NCBI GenBank assembly: GCA_964387645.1
Contig: CAYLYM010000089.1
Coordinates: forward strand, 1-16,340
Reading direction: 5' to 3'
Origin: CAYLYM01 sp964387645
GTDB taxonomy: Bacteria; Calditrichota; Calditrichia; RBG-13-44-9
DNA length: 16,340 bases
Shown piece by piece: positions 7,424-15,513 of the stretch (positions within the stretch are counted from its first letter, which is position 1; each line of letters begins with the position of its first letter). Under the pieces are notes generated by a model that worked only from the letters and a program-made list of their open reading frames with translations, did not search any database and had not been told where the DNA came from. A program made the translations under genes and the position numbers.

Positions 7424-9778
7424 ATGAGCAAAAATAAAAAATCAAGTCTCAGCCCTGTTGAACGAATTGCTTTAAAAAGGTCAATTTTTAAAGATCTTTA
7501 TCCATTCAAAGAAAAAATAAGAACTATTGTGGTAGATAATTTTCCTGATCTGGGTAAATTAACTGCTTTACGGTTTCTTGAATGGATCCAAATGAATCCA
7601 GGAGGCGTTATTTCATTGCCTACAGGAAAAACCCCAGAATATTTTATTAAATGGACTACCTATTATTTAAAAAACTGGAAAAATCCGGAAGTTCAAAAAG
7701 AACTTGAGGAAAATGGTCTGAATCCAGACATTCGCCCTGATATGGGAAGTCTTTATTTTGTACAAATTGATGAATTCTATCCGATTAATCCCAATCAACA
7801 TAATAGTTTTTACTTCTATGTGAATTATTTTTACATTCAGGGTTTTGGTCTGGATCCAACCAAGGCCCTACTGATAGATTGTTCTAAAATTGGTATTCCA
7901 CCTGGAGAAACCCTGAACTCCATTTGGCCGGAGAAACATGTCGATCTATCATTACGATATCGGTCGGCTACGACTAAATTAGAGCAAAAACAAAAAGATG
8001 TTCTGCATCGGATAGATCAATGGTGCCAGGAATATGAGGAGAAAATTCGGAATATGGGTGGGATTGGTTTTTTTCTGGGAGGAATTGGTCCTGATGGACA
8101 TATTGGATTTAATGTGCGTGGATCTGACCACTTTTCTACAACGCGCCTTACGGCAACGAATTATGAAACTCAGGCCGCTGCTGCTACCGATTTAGGTGGT
8201 ATTGAAGTGGCCCGTAAACGACTGGTAATTACCATTGGATTGGGAACTATCACTTTTAATCCGAATTGTGTTGCTATTATTATTGCAGCTGGTGATACCA
8301 AAGCAAGAGTAGTAGCAGATGCCATACAGAATGAGCCAAGTATTCTATATCCGGCAACAGCCCTTCAAAAACTTCCAAATGCTCGTTTTTATATTACTCA
8401 GGGTGCTGCAAAATACTTGGAAGCACGTCAATATCAGATTTTGAGTAAGACGCCTCAGTTGAACGAAGAACAAATAGATAAACTGGTTATTGATTTAGCT
8501 TATAAATCTCGTAAAAGAATTTTAGATTTATCCGAGAAAGATTTCCAGAATGATTATTTAGCCAGCCTGATACTGAAAAAAACGGACGAAAAATTAAAGA
8601 ATATTCTTATTGGAGTAAGGAACCGGATTGTCCAGAAAATTGAAAAGGGCACTCAAATATTATCGGGCAAGCGGTTTTTACACACTGAACCGCATCACGA
8701 TGATATTATGTTAGGTTGTCTGCCTTATGTAGTACGGCATGTACGAAGAGCAGACAATTATCACTGGTTTGCCTGCATGACTAGTGGTTTTACGTCTGTG
8801 ACTAACCAATTTATGTTGGACCAACTTGGATGCGTGGAAAAGTTTTTGGATAGAGTTGAATTCAAAAATTTAAAAGCTCAGGGTTACTTTGAACCTGATA
8901 ATGAAATCGGTCGAAATAGAGACATCTGGCAATATTTAGACGGTGTGGCGGCTAATGATGAGGAAATGAAAAAGGAAGGTGTTGCTCGCAGGATGCTTCG
9001 CAATTTAATGATTGTTTTGGAAGAAGATGATTTTGAAAACCTGAAAAACAGAATTCAAGAATTAAAACACTACTTTGTTACGCAATACCCTGGAAAGAAG
9101 GATCCTGAATATATTCAACTCTTAAAAGGATTATGTCGGGAATGGGAAGCGGAATGTTTATGGGGGTACTTTGGATGGGATTGTCAATATATGAAACATC
9201 TCCGACTGGGTTTCTACACAGGTGATATTTTTACCGAAGAGCCAACCATTGATCGAGATGTGACACCCATTTTAAATCTCCTTGAGCAGGTAAATCCGGA
9301 TGTGGTCACCGTAGCCTTTGATCCTGAGGCTAGTGGACCAGATACACATTATAAAGTGCTTCAAGCGATTGCAGAAGCCTTGAAAAAGCACGAGGAGAAA
9401 ACAGGACGTTCTGATATTAAGGTCTGTGGTTACCGTAATGTTTGGTATCGATTTCACCCGGCTGAAGCAAATATTTTTGTGCCGGTATCATTGAATATGT
9501 TTGCAACCATGCAAAATGCTTTTCTCAACTCCTTTATCTCGCAGCGGGATGCTTCTTTTCCAAGTTATGAACATGATGGACCATTCTCTGAATTGGCACA
9601 AAAGATTCAGGTAGAGCAGTATCAGAAATTGAAAATATGTCTGGGAAGAGAATGGTTTTATGAACATAAAAGTCCGTTAATTCGGGCTACCAGGGGATTT
9701 GTCTTTTTACGAGAAATGAATTTGGAAGAATTTTATCATACAACGCGAGCTTTGCGGCGCACAACCGAAAACCGATAA
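7424..9778 (+). CDS. NagB-like (glucosamine-6-phosphate deaminase) / PIG-L (LmbE-like) deacetylase fusion protein
   Basis: A 784-residue two-domain protein. Residues about 30-340 match the NagB/6-phosphogluconolactonase fold: SLPTGKTP (phosphate loop, about 65-72), QIDEFYP with D116 (aligned to E. coli NagB D72), and GGIGPDGHIGFN with D224 and H226 (aligned to D141 and H143). The position of catalytic Glu148 is V231, followed by RGS. Between these motifs the protein carries a segment longer than in NagB. Residues about 415-760 resemble PIG-L zinc deacetylases: EPHHDDI (H424, D426, D427; usual form HPDDE) and GPDTHYKV (H642) as the likely third ligand, with a long helical, charged insert between. 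Bacteroidota carry related NagB-PIG-L fusions. The pair of domains suggests deacetylation plus deamination of an amino-sugar phosphate in the cytoplasm, but the missing Glu makes deaminase activity uncertain. AAAGG 6 nt upstream supports the start. Confidence 0.87.
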   Translation: MSKNKKSSLSPVERIALKRSIFKDLYPFKEKIRTIVVDNFPDLGKLTALRFLEWIQMNPGGVISLPTGKTPEYFIKWTTYYLKNWKNPEVQKELEENGLNPDIRPDMGSLYFVQIDEFYPINPNQHNSFYFYVNYFYIQGFGLDPTKALLIDCSKIGIPPGETLNSIWPEKHVDLSLRYRSATTKLEQKQKDVLHRIDQWCQEYEEKIRNMGGIGFFLGGIGPDGHIGFNVRGSDHFSTTRLTATNYETQAAAATDLGGIEVARKRLVITIGLGTITFNPNCVAIIIAAGDTKARVVADAIQNEPSILYPATALQKLPNARFYITQGAAKYLEARQYQILSKTPQLNEEQIDKLVIDLAYKSRKRILDLSEKDFQNDYLASLILKKTDEKLKNILIGVRNRIVQKIEKGTQILSGKRFLHTEPHHDDIMLGCLPYVVRHVRRADNYHWFACMTSGFTSVTNQFMLDQLGCVEKFLDRVEFKNLKAQGYFEPDNEIGRNRDIWQYLDGVAANDEEMKKEGVARRMLRNLMIVLEEDDFENLKNRIQELKHYFVTQYPGKKDPEYIQLLKGLCREWEAECLWGYFGWDCQYMKHLRLGFYTGDIFTEEPTIDRDVTPILNLLEQVNPDVVTVAFDPEASGPDTHYKVLQAIAEALKKHEEKTGRSDIKVCGYRNVWYRFHPAEANIFVPVSLNMFATMQNAFLNSFISQRDASFPSYEHDGPFSELAQKIQVEQYQKLKICLGREWFYEHKSPLIRATRGFVFLREMNLEEFYHTTRALRRTTENR

Positions 9779-10321
9779 GCAAAAACATCTACGAATTTTC
9801 GTGAAACAATATGGGAAAATGAAATGATTTATAAAAATTAAGATAGTATTGTTCGACAATTCTAGCAAATAATTAATTTGATTTCTTATTTTATTTTTTT
9901 TATTTTCAATTGAATTGGAAATAAAGATATTTGCACATTGAAATTTGAAATCAGTTGTGTATTGAATCTTTCGGTTAAATGTTCTGATTATTTTATCGTC
10001 CAAAATAGCAGGAATACCTTGAAGTAGTATCTTTACCCCAGCAAAATTTTAATTTATTAAAAAATAAAATTGATATTGCCTAAAAAAAGAAGTAATCTGT
10101 TGTGTGAAAAAATAATAGGTCTTTTAACGAATAGTTTTTCAGAGAAGTAATTCCCACTATGAGCGAGGAATAACTTTAATTCGCGCTTCAGTAAGCTCTG
10201 AACCTTAATGTGAAATTTAATTGAGTAAAGACACCTGTTATAAATTTATTGCGCGTGACAAGTTAGAAATAAGAAATCTTTTTAACTATTAGAATTGTTA
10301 CTTAAGATAAGGGGGAGTATG
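9779..10321. other. Long AT-rich intergenic region before the glycosyltransferase
   Basis: About 540 bp without a credible gene. It contains a short hairpin right after the fusion gene (ACGAA/TTCGT, 9791-9802, no T run), T-rich and A-rich runs around 9885-9925, and an interrupted stem at 10162-10187 (AGCG..GAAT with ATTC.CGCT). A candidate promoter (10221-10248) is listed separately. A GAAATAAGAA repeat unit like the one after the tRNA occurs at 10266-10275. I see no tRNA, riboswitch or known RNA. Confidence 0.5.
10221..10248 (+). promoter_or_regulatory. Weak candidate promoter for the glycosyltransferase gene
   Basis: TTG (10221-10223), 17 nt, then TAAATTTA (10241-10248), one base from the Bacteroidota -7 element TAnnTTTG. 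The spacing is slightly short of the usual value. It would give a leader of about 70 nt. Motif match only in AT-rich DNA. Confidence 0.25.
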
Positions 10322-11566
10322 ATGGATTTAATTGTAGAAAATCCACGGCTTGTTGATTCGGCTGAAATTGTTGTGGGAATTCCTTCATTGAACGAAGCAG
10401 ATAATATTGCTTATCCTACCGATGTGGCCAGCCGTGGTCTGGTGGAGTTTTTTCCCAATAAAAAGGCTGTAATCATTAATGCTGATAATCATTCAACAGA
10501 TGGCACCAAAGATGCTTTTTTAAAGACACCTACGAAAGTTCCAAAAGTTTATATTTCCACTCCTCCTGGAGTAGTTGGAAAAGGAATTAATGTAAGAAAT
10601 ATTTTAAGAGCATCAATTGAATTAGGAGCTAAGGCTATCATTCTCGTTGAAGCAGATCTGAGAAGCATAACTACAAGTTGGATTCGATATTTATATGAGC
10701 CGTTGGCGGGAGGATTTGATTTTGTAACCCCGATTTACGTTCGTCACAAATATGATGGTACCATTACCAATCATATTGCTTATCCTTTGTTGCGGGCTTT
10801 GTTTGGTTTACGTGTGCGCCAACCTAATGGAGGAGATTTTGGTATTTCAGGAAAATTAGCCCGAGCGTTGCTTTCGGAAAAAATATGGAATGATAATATC
10901 GCCAACTATGGAATTGATCTCTGGATGTCCACAATAGCCATTGCCAGGCATTTTAGAGTGTGTCAGGCGTTTTTAGCAACTCCCAAAGTCCACCGTCCGG
11001 AAGACCCCTCTTCTGATCTTTCTACTATGTTTAAACAAGTTGTAGCCACTATGTTTGATCTAATGATAGAATTTGAATACATCTGGAAAGATACTTATGA
11101 AAGTCGACCCAGCAGTATTTTTGGATTTGGATTGGGCGTGGTTGAAAAACCTCAGACCGTTGCAATTAATACCGATAGATTATTTAAAGAGTTCAGAAAA
11201 GGTTATGAGAAATATGGCAAAATCTGGCGGCAAATTATTCCTTTGCCTGAATTTAGACAAATTGAAGATGCGCTTAAAATTGAATCGAAAGAAAATTTTT
11301 ACTATCACAGTAGTTTATGGGCCAGAATTCTTTTTTCTTTTGCTGTGGCCTATAAGAATAATGAAATAGATCGGAATCTAATTTTAGAAGCGCTTATTCC
11401 CTTCTATTATTCTCGAATTCTTTCCTATGTGATGAAAACACGAAACCAGGATACTCGTGAATCAGAAGAATATTTGGAAAATATCACACGGGTATTTGAA
11501 TCTGAAAAATATTACCTGATTCAGAGGTGGGATGAAAAGCTGATGCATAAAATGTTATTTAAATAA
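10322..11566 (+). CDS. GT-A glycosyltransferase resembling mannosylglycerate synthase (GT78/GT81 type)
   Basis: A 414-residue soluble glycosyltransferase with no membrane segment. Landmarks in order: nucleotide-binding start VVGIPSLNEADNI (about 16-28), GKGIN (86-90), the metal-binding E110-A111-D112 in VEADLRS, QPNGGDFGISG (from Q167), YGIDLWM with D199, and KVHR with H224, which fits the metal-binding His of GT-A enzymes. This order and the C-terminal helical region (FYYSRILSYVMK) resemble Rhodothermus mannosylglycerate synthase as I recall it, and also glucosyl-3-phosphoglycerate synthases. Those enzymes transfer mannose or glucose from a nucleotide sugar to glycerate or 3-phosphoglycerate, making compatible solutes. 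Donor and acceptor here are unproven. AAGGGGGAG (10309-10317) is a strong ribosome site; the ATG at 10322 has better spacing than the ATG at 10319 or the TTG at 10295. It stands alone between long intergenic regions. Confidence 0.78.
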   Translation: MDLIVENPRLVDSAEIVVGIPSLNEADNIAYPTDVASRGLVEFFPNKKAVIINADNHSTDGTKDAFLKTPTKVPKVYISTPPGVVGKGINVRNILRASIELGAKAIILVEADLRSITTSWIRYLYEPLAGGFDFVTPIYVRHKYDGTITNHIAYPLLRALFGLRVRQPNGGDFGISGKLARALLSEKIWNDNIANYGIDLWMSTIAIARHFRVCQAFLATPKVHRPEDPSSDLSTMFKQVVATMFDLMIEFEYIWKDTYESRPSSIFGFGLGVVEKPQTVAINTDRLFKEFRKGYEKYGKIWRQIIPLPEFRQIEDALKIESKENFYYHSSLWARILFSFAVAYKNNEIDRNLILEALIPFYYSRILSYVMKTRNQDTRESEEYLENITRVFESEKYYLIQRWDEKLMHKMLFK

Positions 11567-12021
11567 AGTTTTAAAACGAAGGTACTTGTTTAGATAAAAG
11601 ACAAATTGTAGCGCGATTTGCCGAATTGTCTTACATGACTATATTTTAAACCATTTTAATGATTTTCTCTTCGACATTTACGAATTCTCATGAATCAGTT
11701 TTCCTACAACTTTCCCCATACCCTGTTATGTGAACTCCCTTGAATTTTATCGATCTTATCGATATTTGATTCAAATTAAAAAAGGTGAGGTTCAATTTCT
11801 CCCTCTTTTTAAATATATTGTTTGTGGTAGTTCGCCAGAGAGTTTCGTTGTTTTATTTCTTCAGAATCATTTTCTTAACCCAGATTTAATAATTTTCATC
11901 AAAAAGCGCTCATTTTCAAGGGAATTAGATCCGCAACATATTGTTTTTATTGAATCGAGTAATTTCTTAATTATATTTATTTCAGTATAAATCTAAAATT
12001 ACATTAGCAGTCTAATCTAAA
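11567..12021. other. Convergent intergenic region
   Basis: About 455 bp between the ends of a plus-strand and a minus-strand gene. I find no strong bidirectional terminator. Present are GTTTTAAAAC just after the glycosyltransferase stop, a tandem TTATCGATC/TTATCGATA (11747-11764), and a small ATTAG-CAGT-CTAAT stem (12003-12016). A frame of 86 codons at 11730-11990 has a GTG start, no ribosome site and low-complexity hydrophobic content, so I do not call it a gene. Confidence 0.5.
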
Positions 12022-12028
12022 TTACATT
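11990..12028. repeat. Short direct repeat overlapping the receptor stop codon
   Basis: AATCTAAAATTACATT (11990-12005) recurs as AATCTAAATTACATT (12014-12028), one A shorter, with a 24-nt offset. The second copy contains the stop codon and last codons of the TonB-dependent receptor, so the first copy looks like a small tandem duplication of the gene's 3' end. Confidence 0.55.
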
Positions 12029-14196
12029 CCTGCCTGAAATGTTAGAATAAAATGCCTCAATGGAGCCAGGGCACCCACGAGATCAACATAATTATATCGT
12101 AATAAATTATTGATCTGCAATGAAGTGGAACAAGGCAATTGTCCTAAACGGAAATTGGTGAGAAATTGTACATCCACAACATGAACTGGGACTCGTTTTT
12201 CCGCATCGGGAATTAACAAGGCCAACCTTTCATCAATGCGATCATATTTGCTAATATATCGGTAATCTAAACCCAGGTGGAAGATATAAAAATTGAATTG
12301 TAGATTACTTTGCAAAAGGTGGCGTGGCCGGAAAATTAAAAATTGGTCGTTTTCCAAATCTCTTGGGTCAACATAAGTGTAGCCAAGCCGATATTGAATT
12401 TTTTTATTCCAAATCCCGCCATTTAGATTTAGTTCTATTCCCTGTATACGGGCTTTAGTGATGTTCTGGAACTGTACTTGTAGTGATTTTTGAAAAGTAC
12501 CTTCGATTAAATCGGCATAGCGGTTGTAGAATGTGGCTAAATCGGTAGCTATCCATGGAGTCAAGATTTGGTTCCATCCGATTTCGAAAGAGAAACTTTT
12601 TTCTGCCCGAAGATTGGTATTTGGCACCACGCGAAATCCTCCGGCTGAAGTAGAAGTAAAAGCTTCGGCAATGGAAGGCGCCCTGAAACCAAAACCAATA
12701 GAAGACCTGAGTGCGCCGCCGGAAAAAGGCTTAAATACTATTCCTACTTTGGGGTTGAATCGGTAGTCGGATTTTACCGAATCCAAAGTAAAATAGTCGA
12801 ATCTTACTCCAAAATTGCCTTTTAACCTTTTAGATAACTCCCATTCCCCCTGAATGTAAGCAGCGCTGCCATAACCGTTTCGATTTCCAAAGATGTTAGA
12901 AGTTGCAGAATTCCAGGTGCCTTCCAGACCTGTGGTTAAAAAAATACTTCCTATCTGAGAATTAAATTGAATTTCTGTATTTAAATTTTTTGAAGTAGAG
13001 ATGTTTCCACTACCTTTTGAGACATTATCTTCGAAGTGATTATGATACCAGATACCTCGAATGGTCAAATAACGGTTTTTATTAAGGATATAGCGATAGT
13101 TTCCTGATAGATAATACCGCTGAGTTTCCACCCGATCATCCCTTTGCTCGAGCGGTGGTTGCAGCGCATGATTTAAATCTTGCCAGTAAAGAAAATTGCC
13201 CCTCTTTTTCGTCATAAAGTTTCCGGAAATGGTTAGGTGCTGAAAAGGCGAAATGTCCCATTGCAAACTGCCATTTACCGAATGCCTCTGAAACCAGTCG
13301 TTCTGTCGGTAACCATCATCTTGATCCCTTGATCCGCCCAACATGACACCTAAATTTTTTATCTTTTGCGAAAAGAGTACACTGGAACCATTCAAAAATC
13401 GATTCTTTTCTGTCCACTTCCATTGAGAAAAAGAAGGTTCGGAATAAATCCCGCCATAAATCTTAAAATAAAAATGAGTTCCTGGTTCGATGCCGCAGGT
13501 AATAATATTCACAACACCTCCTAATGCGCTGGAACCGTAAAGGGCAGAACCAGCCCCTTTCAATACCTCCACATGATCAATTAGGTAAACCGGAATTGTT
13601 TCAAAGTTGATTTCCCGGGTATCCCCTGTTAAGAAAGGTACTCCATCTAACAAGAAAAGTACCCGGCTACCCACGCCGCGGCTATATCCGCTCGATCCCC
13701 GAATATTCACTTGAGAGGAATTTAAATTGACTCCGCTAATGTATTGTAGCGCCTTATCTAGGGTAATTATATTTCGCAGTTCGATTTCTTTTCTGCCCAG
13801 AGTGCTAATGCTGACAGGAACATCCTGTAGGTTTTGTTTATGTTTGCTGGCAGTAACCACTACTGGTTCTCCCTGGAGGGGGGAAGGTTTTAATTTTACC
13901 GTGCCAAGATCATAATGATAATCTTTCACGACAGTCACGGGTATTTCTTTCTGTTCGTAACCGATGACAGAAATGGTAACAACATATTTCCCCTTTGGTA
14001 TCTTTTCGATCAGAAATTCTCCGTTCAGGTTCGTAGTACTTCCAAGTATTGTTCCTTTGAGGTAAACATTTGCACCAATCAGGGGATGAAGTTTCTCGTT
14101 CACAATTTTACCTTTGATATTGGCAGTCTGGAGGTAGGATAAGAAAGAAAAAAGAATAGCTATACTTGTTGGAATAGCCTTTAATTTGATTCTCAT
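12022..14196 (-). CDS. TonB-dependent outer-membrane receptor with N-terminal carboxypeptidase-regulatory-like domain
   Basis: A 724-residue outer-membrane transporter. A signal peptide (1-25) is followed by a CarboxypepD_reg-like beta-sandwich (about 27-105: GKIVNEKLHPLIGANVYLKG, TNLNGEFLIEKIPKGKY). A TonB-box-like EPVVVTA stands at 110-116. The plug domain runs from about 120 to 235 with VNIRGSSGYSRG, LFLLDGVPF, IDHVEVLKGAGSALYGSSALGGVVNII. The rest is a beta-barrel of alternating aromatic strands. Such receptors import siderophores, cobalamin, metals or glycans using TonB energy. No SusD-like partner is present, and the neighbours are a T9SS-sorted DUF4397 protein and a lipoprotein, so the substrate cannot be inferred. 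The protein ends in FQAGM rather than with a terminal aromatic residue. Only a poor ribosome site is seen; the signal peptide supports the start. It is the last gene of the minus-strand group. Confidence 0.94.
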   Translation of the reverse strand: MRIKLKAIPTSIAILFSFLSYLQTANIKGKIVNEKLHPLIGANVYLKGTILGSTTNLNGEFLIEKIPKGKYVVTISVIGYEQKEIPVTVVKDYHYDLGTVKLKPSPLQGEPVVVTASKHKQNLQDVPVSISTLGRKEIELRNIITLDKALQYISGVNLNSSQVNIRGSSGYSRGVGSRVLFLLDGVPFLTGDTREINFETIPVYLIDHVEVLKGAGSALYGSSALGGVVNIITCGIEPGTHFYFKIYGGIYSEPSFSQWKWTEKNRFLNGSSVLFSQKIKNLGVMLGGSRDQDDGYRQNDWFQRHSVNGSLQWDISPFQHLTISGNFMTKKRGNFLYWQDLNHALQPPLEQRDDRVETQRYYLSGNYRYILNKNRYLTIRGIWYHNHFEDNVSKGSGNISTSKNLNTEIQFNSQIGSIFLTTGLEGTWNSATSNIFGNRNGYGSAAYIQGEWELSKRLKGNFGVRFDYFTLDSVKSDYRFNPKVGIVFKPFSGGALRSSIGFGFRAPSIAEAFTSTSAGGFRVVPNTNLRAEKSFSFEIGWNQILTPWIATDLATFYNRYADLIEGTFQKSLQVQFQNITKARIQGIELNLNGGIWNKKIQYRLGYTYVDPRDLENDQFLIFRPRHLLQSNLQFNFYIFHLGLDYRYISKYDRIDERLALLIPDAEKRVPVHVVDVQFLTNFRLGQLPCSTSLQINNLLRYNYVDLVGALAPLRHFILTFQAGM

Positions 14197-14254
14197 TTGA
14201 TACTCGGTTTCATTAATTTAGCATGAGTCCAAATTTGTTCTTAATACATGTTTT

Positions 14255-14273
14255 GAATAGGATAATCCTATTC
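14255..14273. other. Perfect 8-bp hairpin between the DUF4397 and receptor genes
   Basis: GAATAGGA (14255-14262) and TCCTATTC (14266-14273) are exact reverse complements with a 3-nt loop. On the transcribed (minus) strand the stem is followed by AAAACATG, not a T run, so it is not a classical terminator. AGGATAAT recurs at 14287-14294 in a second imperfect AGGA/TCCT repeat. Possible roles are an mRNA stability or processing stem that sets receptor levels, or an operator. Confidence 0.5.
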
Positions 14274-14299
14274 CTTATCTACTATCAGGATAATTTTCC

Positions 14300-15364
14300 T
14301 TATTTCAATAAAATCATTTTCTTTGTGTCTTCAAAATGTGGAGTTGTCAGCCGGTAAAAATAAACCCCACCAGGAAGTAATTCGGCATTCCAACGAATTT
14401 CATGGTGGCCAGCTTTCATATTTCTATGAATCAGTGTGCATAGTTTTTGTCCTTTAACGTTGAATACCGATAATTCTACCTGATCACTTACTGGCAATTC
14501 GAATTCAATTGTAGTCATCGGATTAAATGGATTGGGATAATTTTGATATAAAGAGAATCCGGTGATAGGATGAACTATTTTTTTCTTCGGTACTATGGTC
14601 AGTGGAATTTTATTAAATTCAATTACATTACCGTTGGGGAAGGCGCCAAAAAGTCCTAATTCGGCGCCATTTTGGTTTTTGTCGGGGTTAAGAAAACCGG
14701 ACAAAAACATGACCATGGCGCTATCGGCATAGCTGGAAAGATCAACGTGGAAAGTAGCCAGTAAACTGTCTCCGCTAGCATTGGTCATATCAAAATTATA
14801 AGTCCCGGGAGCAAGCGAGATGTAATTTGATATTTCACCATAACTTAGATTGTCGATCAAAATGGTTTGTGATCCGATTTGAATGTCAATGGTAGGAGCA
14901 TCCGTAACTCCGTGGATGAGAATAAACTGGACCTCACCTGGATTAGTGGACTTATCTCGTGCGGCATCGGTAAGAGAAACATCCAACGAAATGTCCCTTC
15001 CATCAGGATTGGGTGCAAATTTTTGAGGATCGATTACACCTCTGACAACTCCGGCATAAATTTTTCCGTTTTCCAGTGTGATAGGGTAATTTAAAACCAC
15101 TGGACCATTTGTCTTTAAAATTTCAACAACTAAGGGTAAGCCGCCAAGAGCGTTTACCATGGGTAAGGCGGATCGGAATGGAACACTATCAATTCTGACC
15201 ACTTCTACCCCGAGTAAAGTGATTCTTACATCGGCCAGCGTCATTTCTGGATCGGCTATATTATGTATTGCTTGTAATTTGGGTGCGTCCTGTGCGTAAA
15301 TAAAACCAGAAAGAAAAATAATGATTACAATAAACTTAAAAACTGAATTTAATTTATAAAACAT
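14300..15364 (-). CDS. DUF4397-domain exported protein with T9SS C-terminal sorting domain
   Basis: A 354-residue secreted or surface protein. A signal peptide (1-24, ending IYAQD) leads into two related beta-rich segments (about 28-130 and 140-245). The second, with ILIHGVTDAPTIDIQIG and YISLAPGTYNFDMT, reads as DUF4397, and the first (LQAIHNIADPEMTLADVRI) looks like a divergent copy. The C-terminal about 85 residues form a type A T9SS sorting domain: Y273 begins YQNYPNPFNP, followed by TTIEFELP, VFNVKGQKL, GHHEIRWNA, LPGGVYFYRL and a final KKMILLK. T9SS substrates are moved across the outer membrane and have this domain cleaved by the sortase. The start is fixed by GAGGAGG on the minus strand (15370-15376), 5 nt upstream. 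The molecular role of DUF4397 is unknown; adhesion or ligand display is only a guess. Confidence 0.9.
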   Translation of the reverse strand: MFYKLNSVFKFIVIIIFLSGFIYAQDAPKLQAIHNIADPEMTLADVRITLLGVEVVRIDSVPFRSALPMVNALGGLPLVVEILKTNGPVVLNYPITLENGKIYAGVVRGVIDPQKFAPNPDGRDISLDVSLTDAARDKSTNPGEVQFILIHGVTDAPTIDIQIGSQTILIDNLSYGEISNYISLAPGTYNFDMTNASGDSLLATFHVDLSSYADSAMVMFLSGFLNPDKNQNGAELGLFGAFPNGNVIEFNKIPLTIVPKKKIVHPITGFSLYQNYPNPFNPMTTIEFELPVSDQVELSVFNVKGQKLCTLIHRNMKAGHHEIRWNAELLPGGVYFYRLTTPHFEDTKKMILLK

Positions 15365-15369
15365 AGTGA

Positions 15370-15391
15370 CCTCCTCGTTTGATGAGGTTGA
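15370..15391 (-). promoter_or_regulatory. Strong Shine-Dalgarno with an overlapping potential hairpin
   Basis: On the minus strand the ribosome site GAGGAGG (15376 to 15370) stands 5 nt before the ATG. Just upstream is ACCTC, which can pair either with GAGG at the start of the site or, as a 5-bp stem ACCTC/GAGGT, with the core of the site. Pairing would hide the ribosome site, a possible translational control, though the stem is short. Confidence 0.35.
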
Positions 15392-15513
15392 TTTGAAAAT
15401 TCTTAGGTGTTGAAGACTTCTTTTCTTTTATGTGAATTAATATTGATAATAAATTTTAATAAAACAAATTAATTTAAGATTGTTTAATTTAAATTTTTTA
15501 AAATCGTTATTAA

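Noticed and set aside
9707..10003. 98-codon minus-strand frame across the end of the fusion gene
   Set aside because: Overlaps the conserved fusion gene's 3' end and low-complexity AT DNA; no signal peptide, motif or ribosome site.
10295..10321. Upstream TTG start of the glycosyltransferase
   Set aside because: It would place the strong AAGGGGGAG ribosome site inside the coding region; the ATG at 10322 fits it.
11730..11990. 86-codon plus-strand frame in the convergent intergenic region
   Set aside because: GTG start without ribosome site, AT-driven residue content (Phe, Ile, Ser), no recognisable domain and no transcript context.
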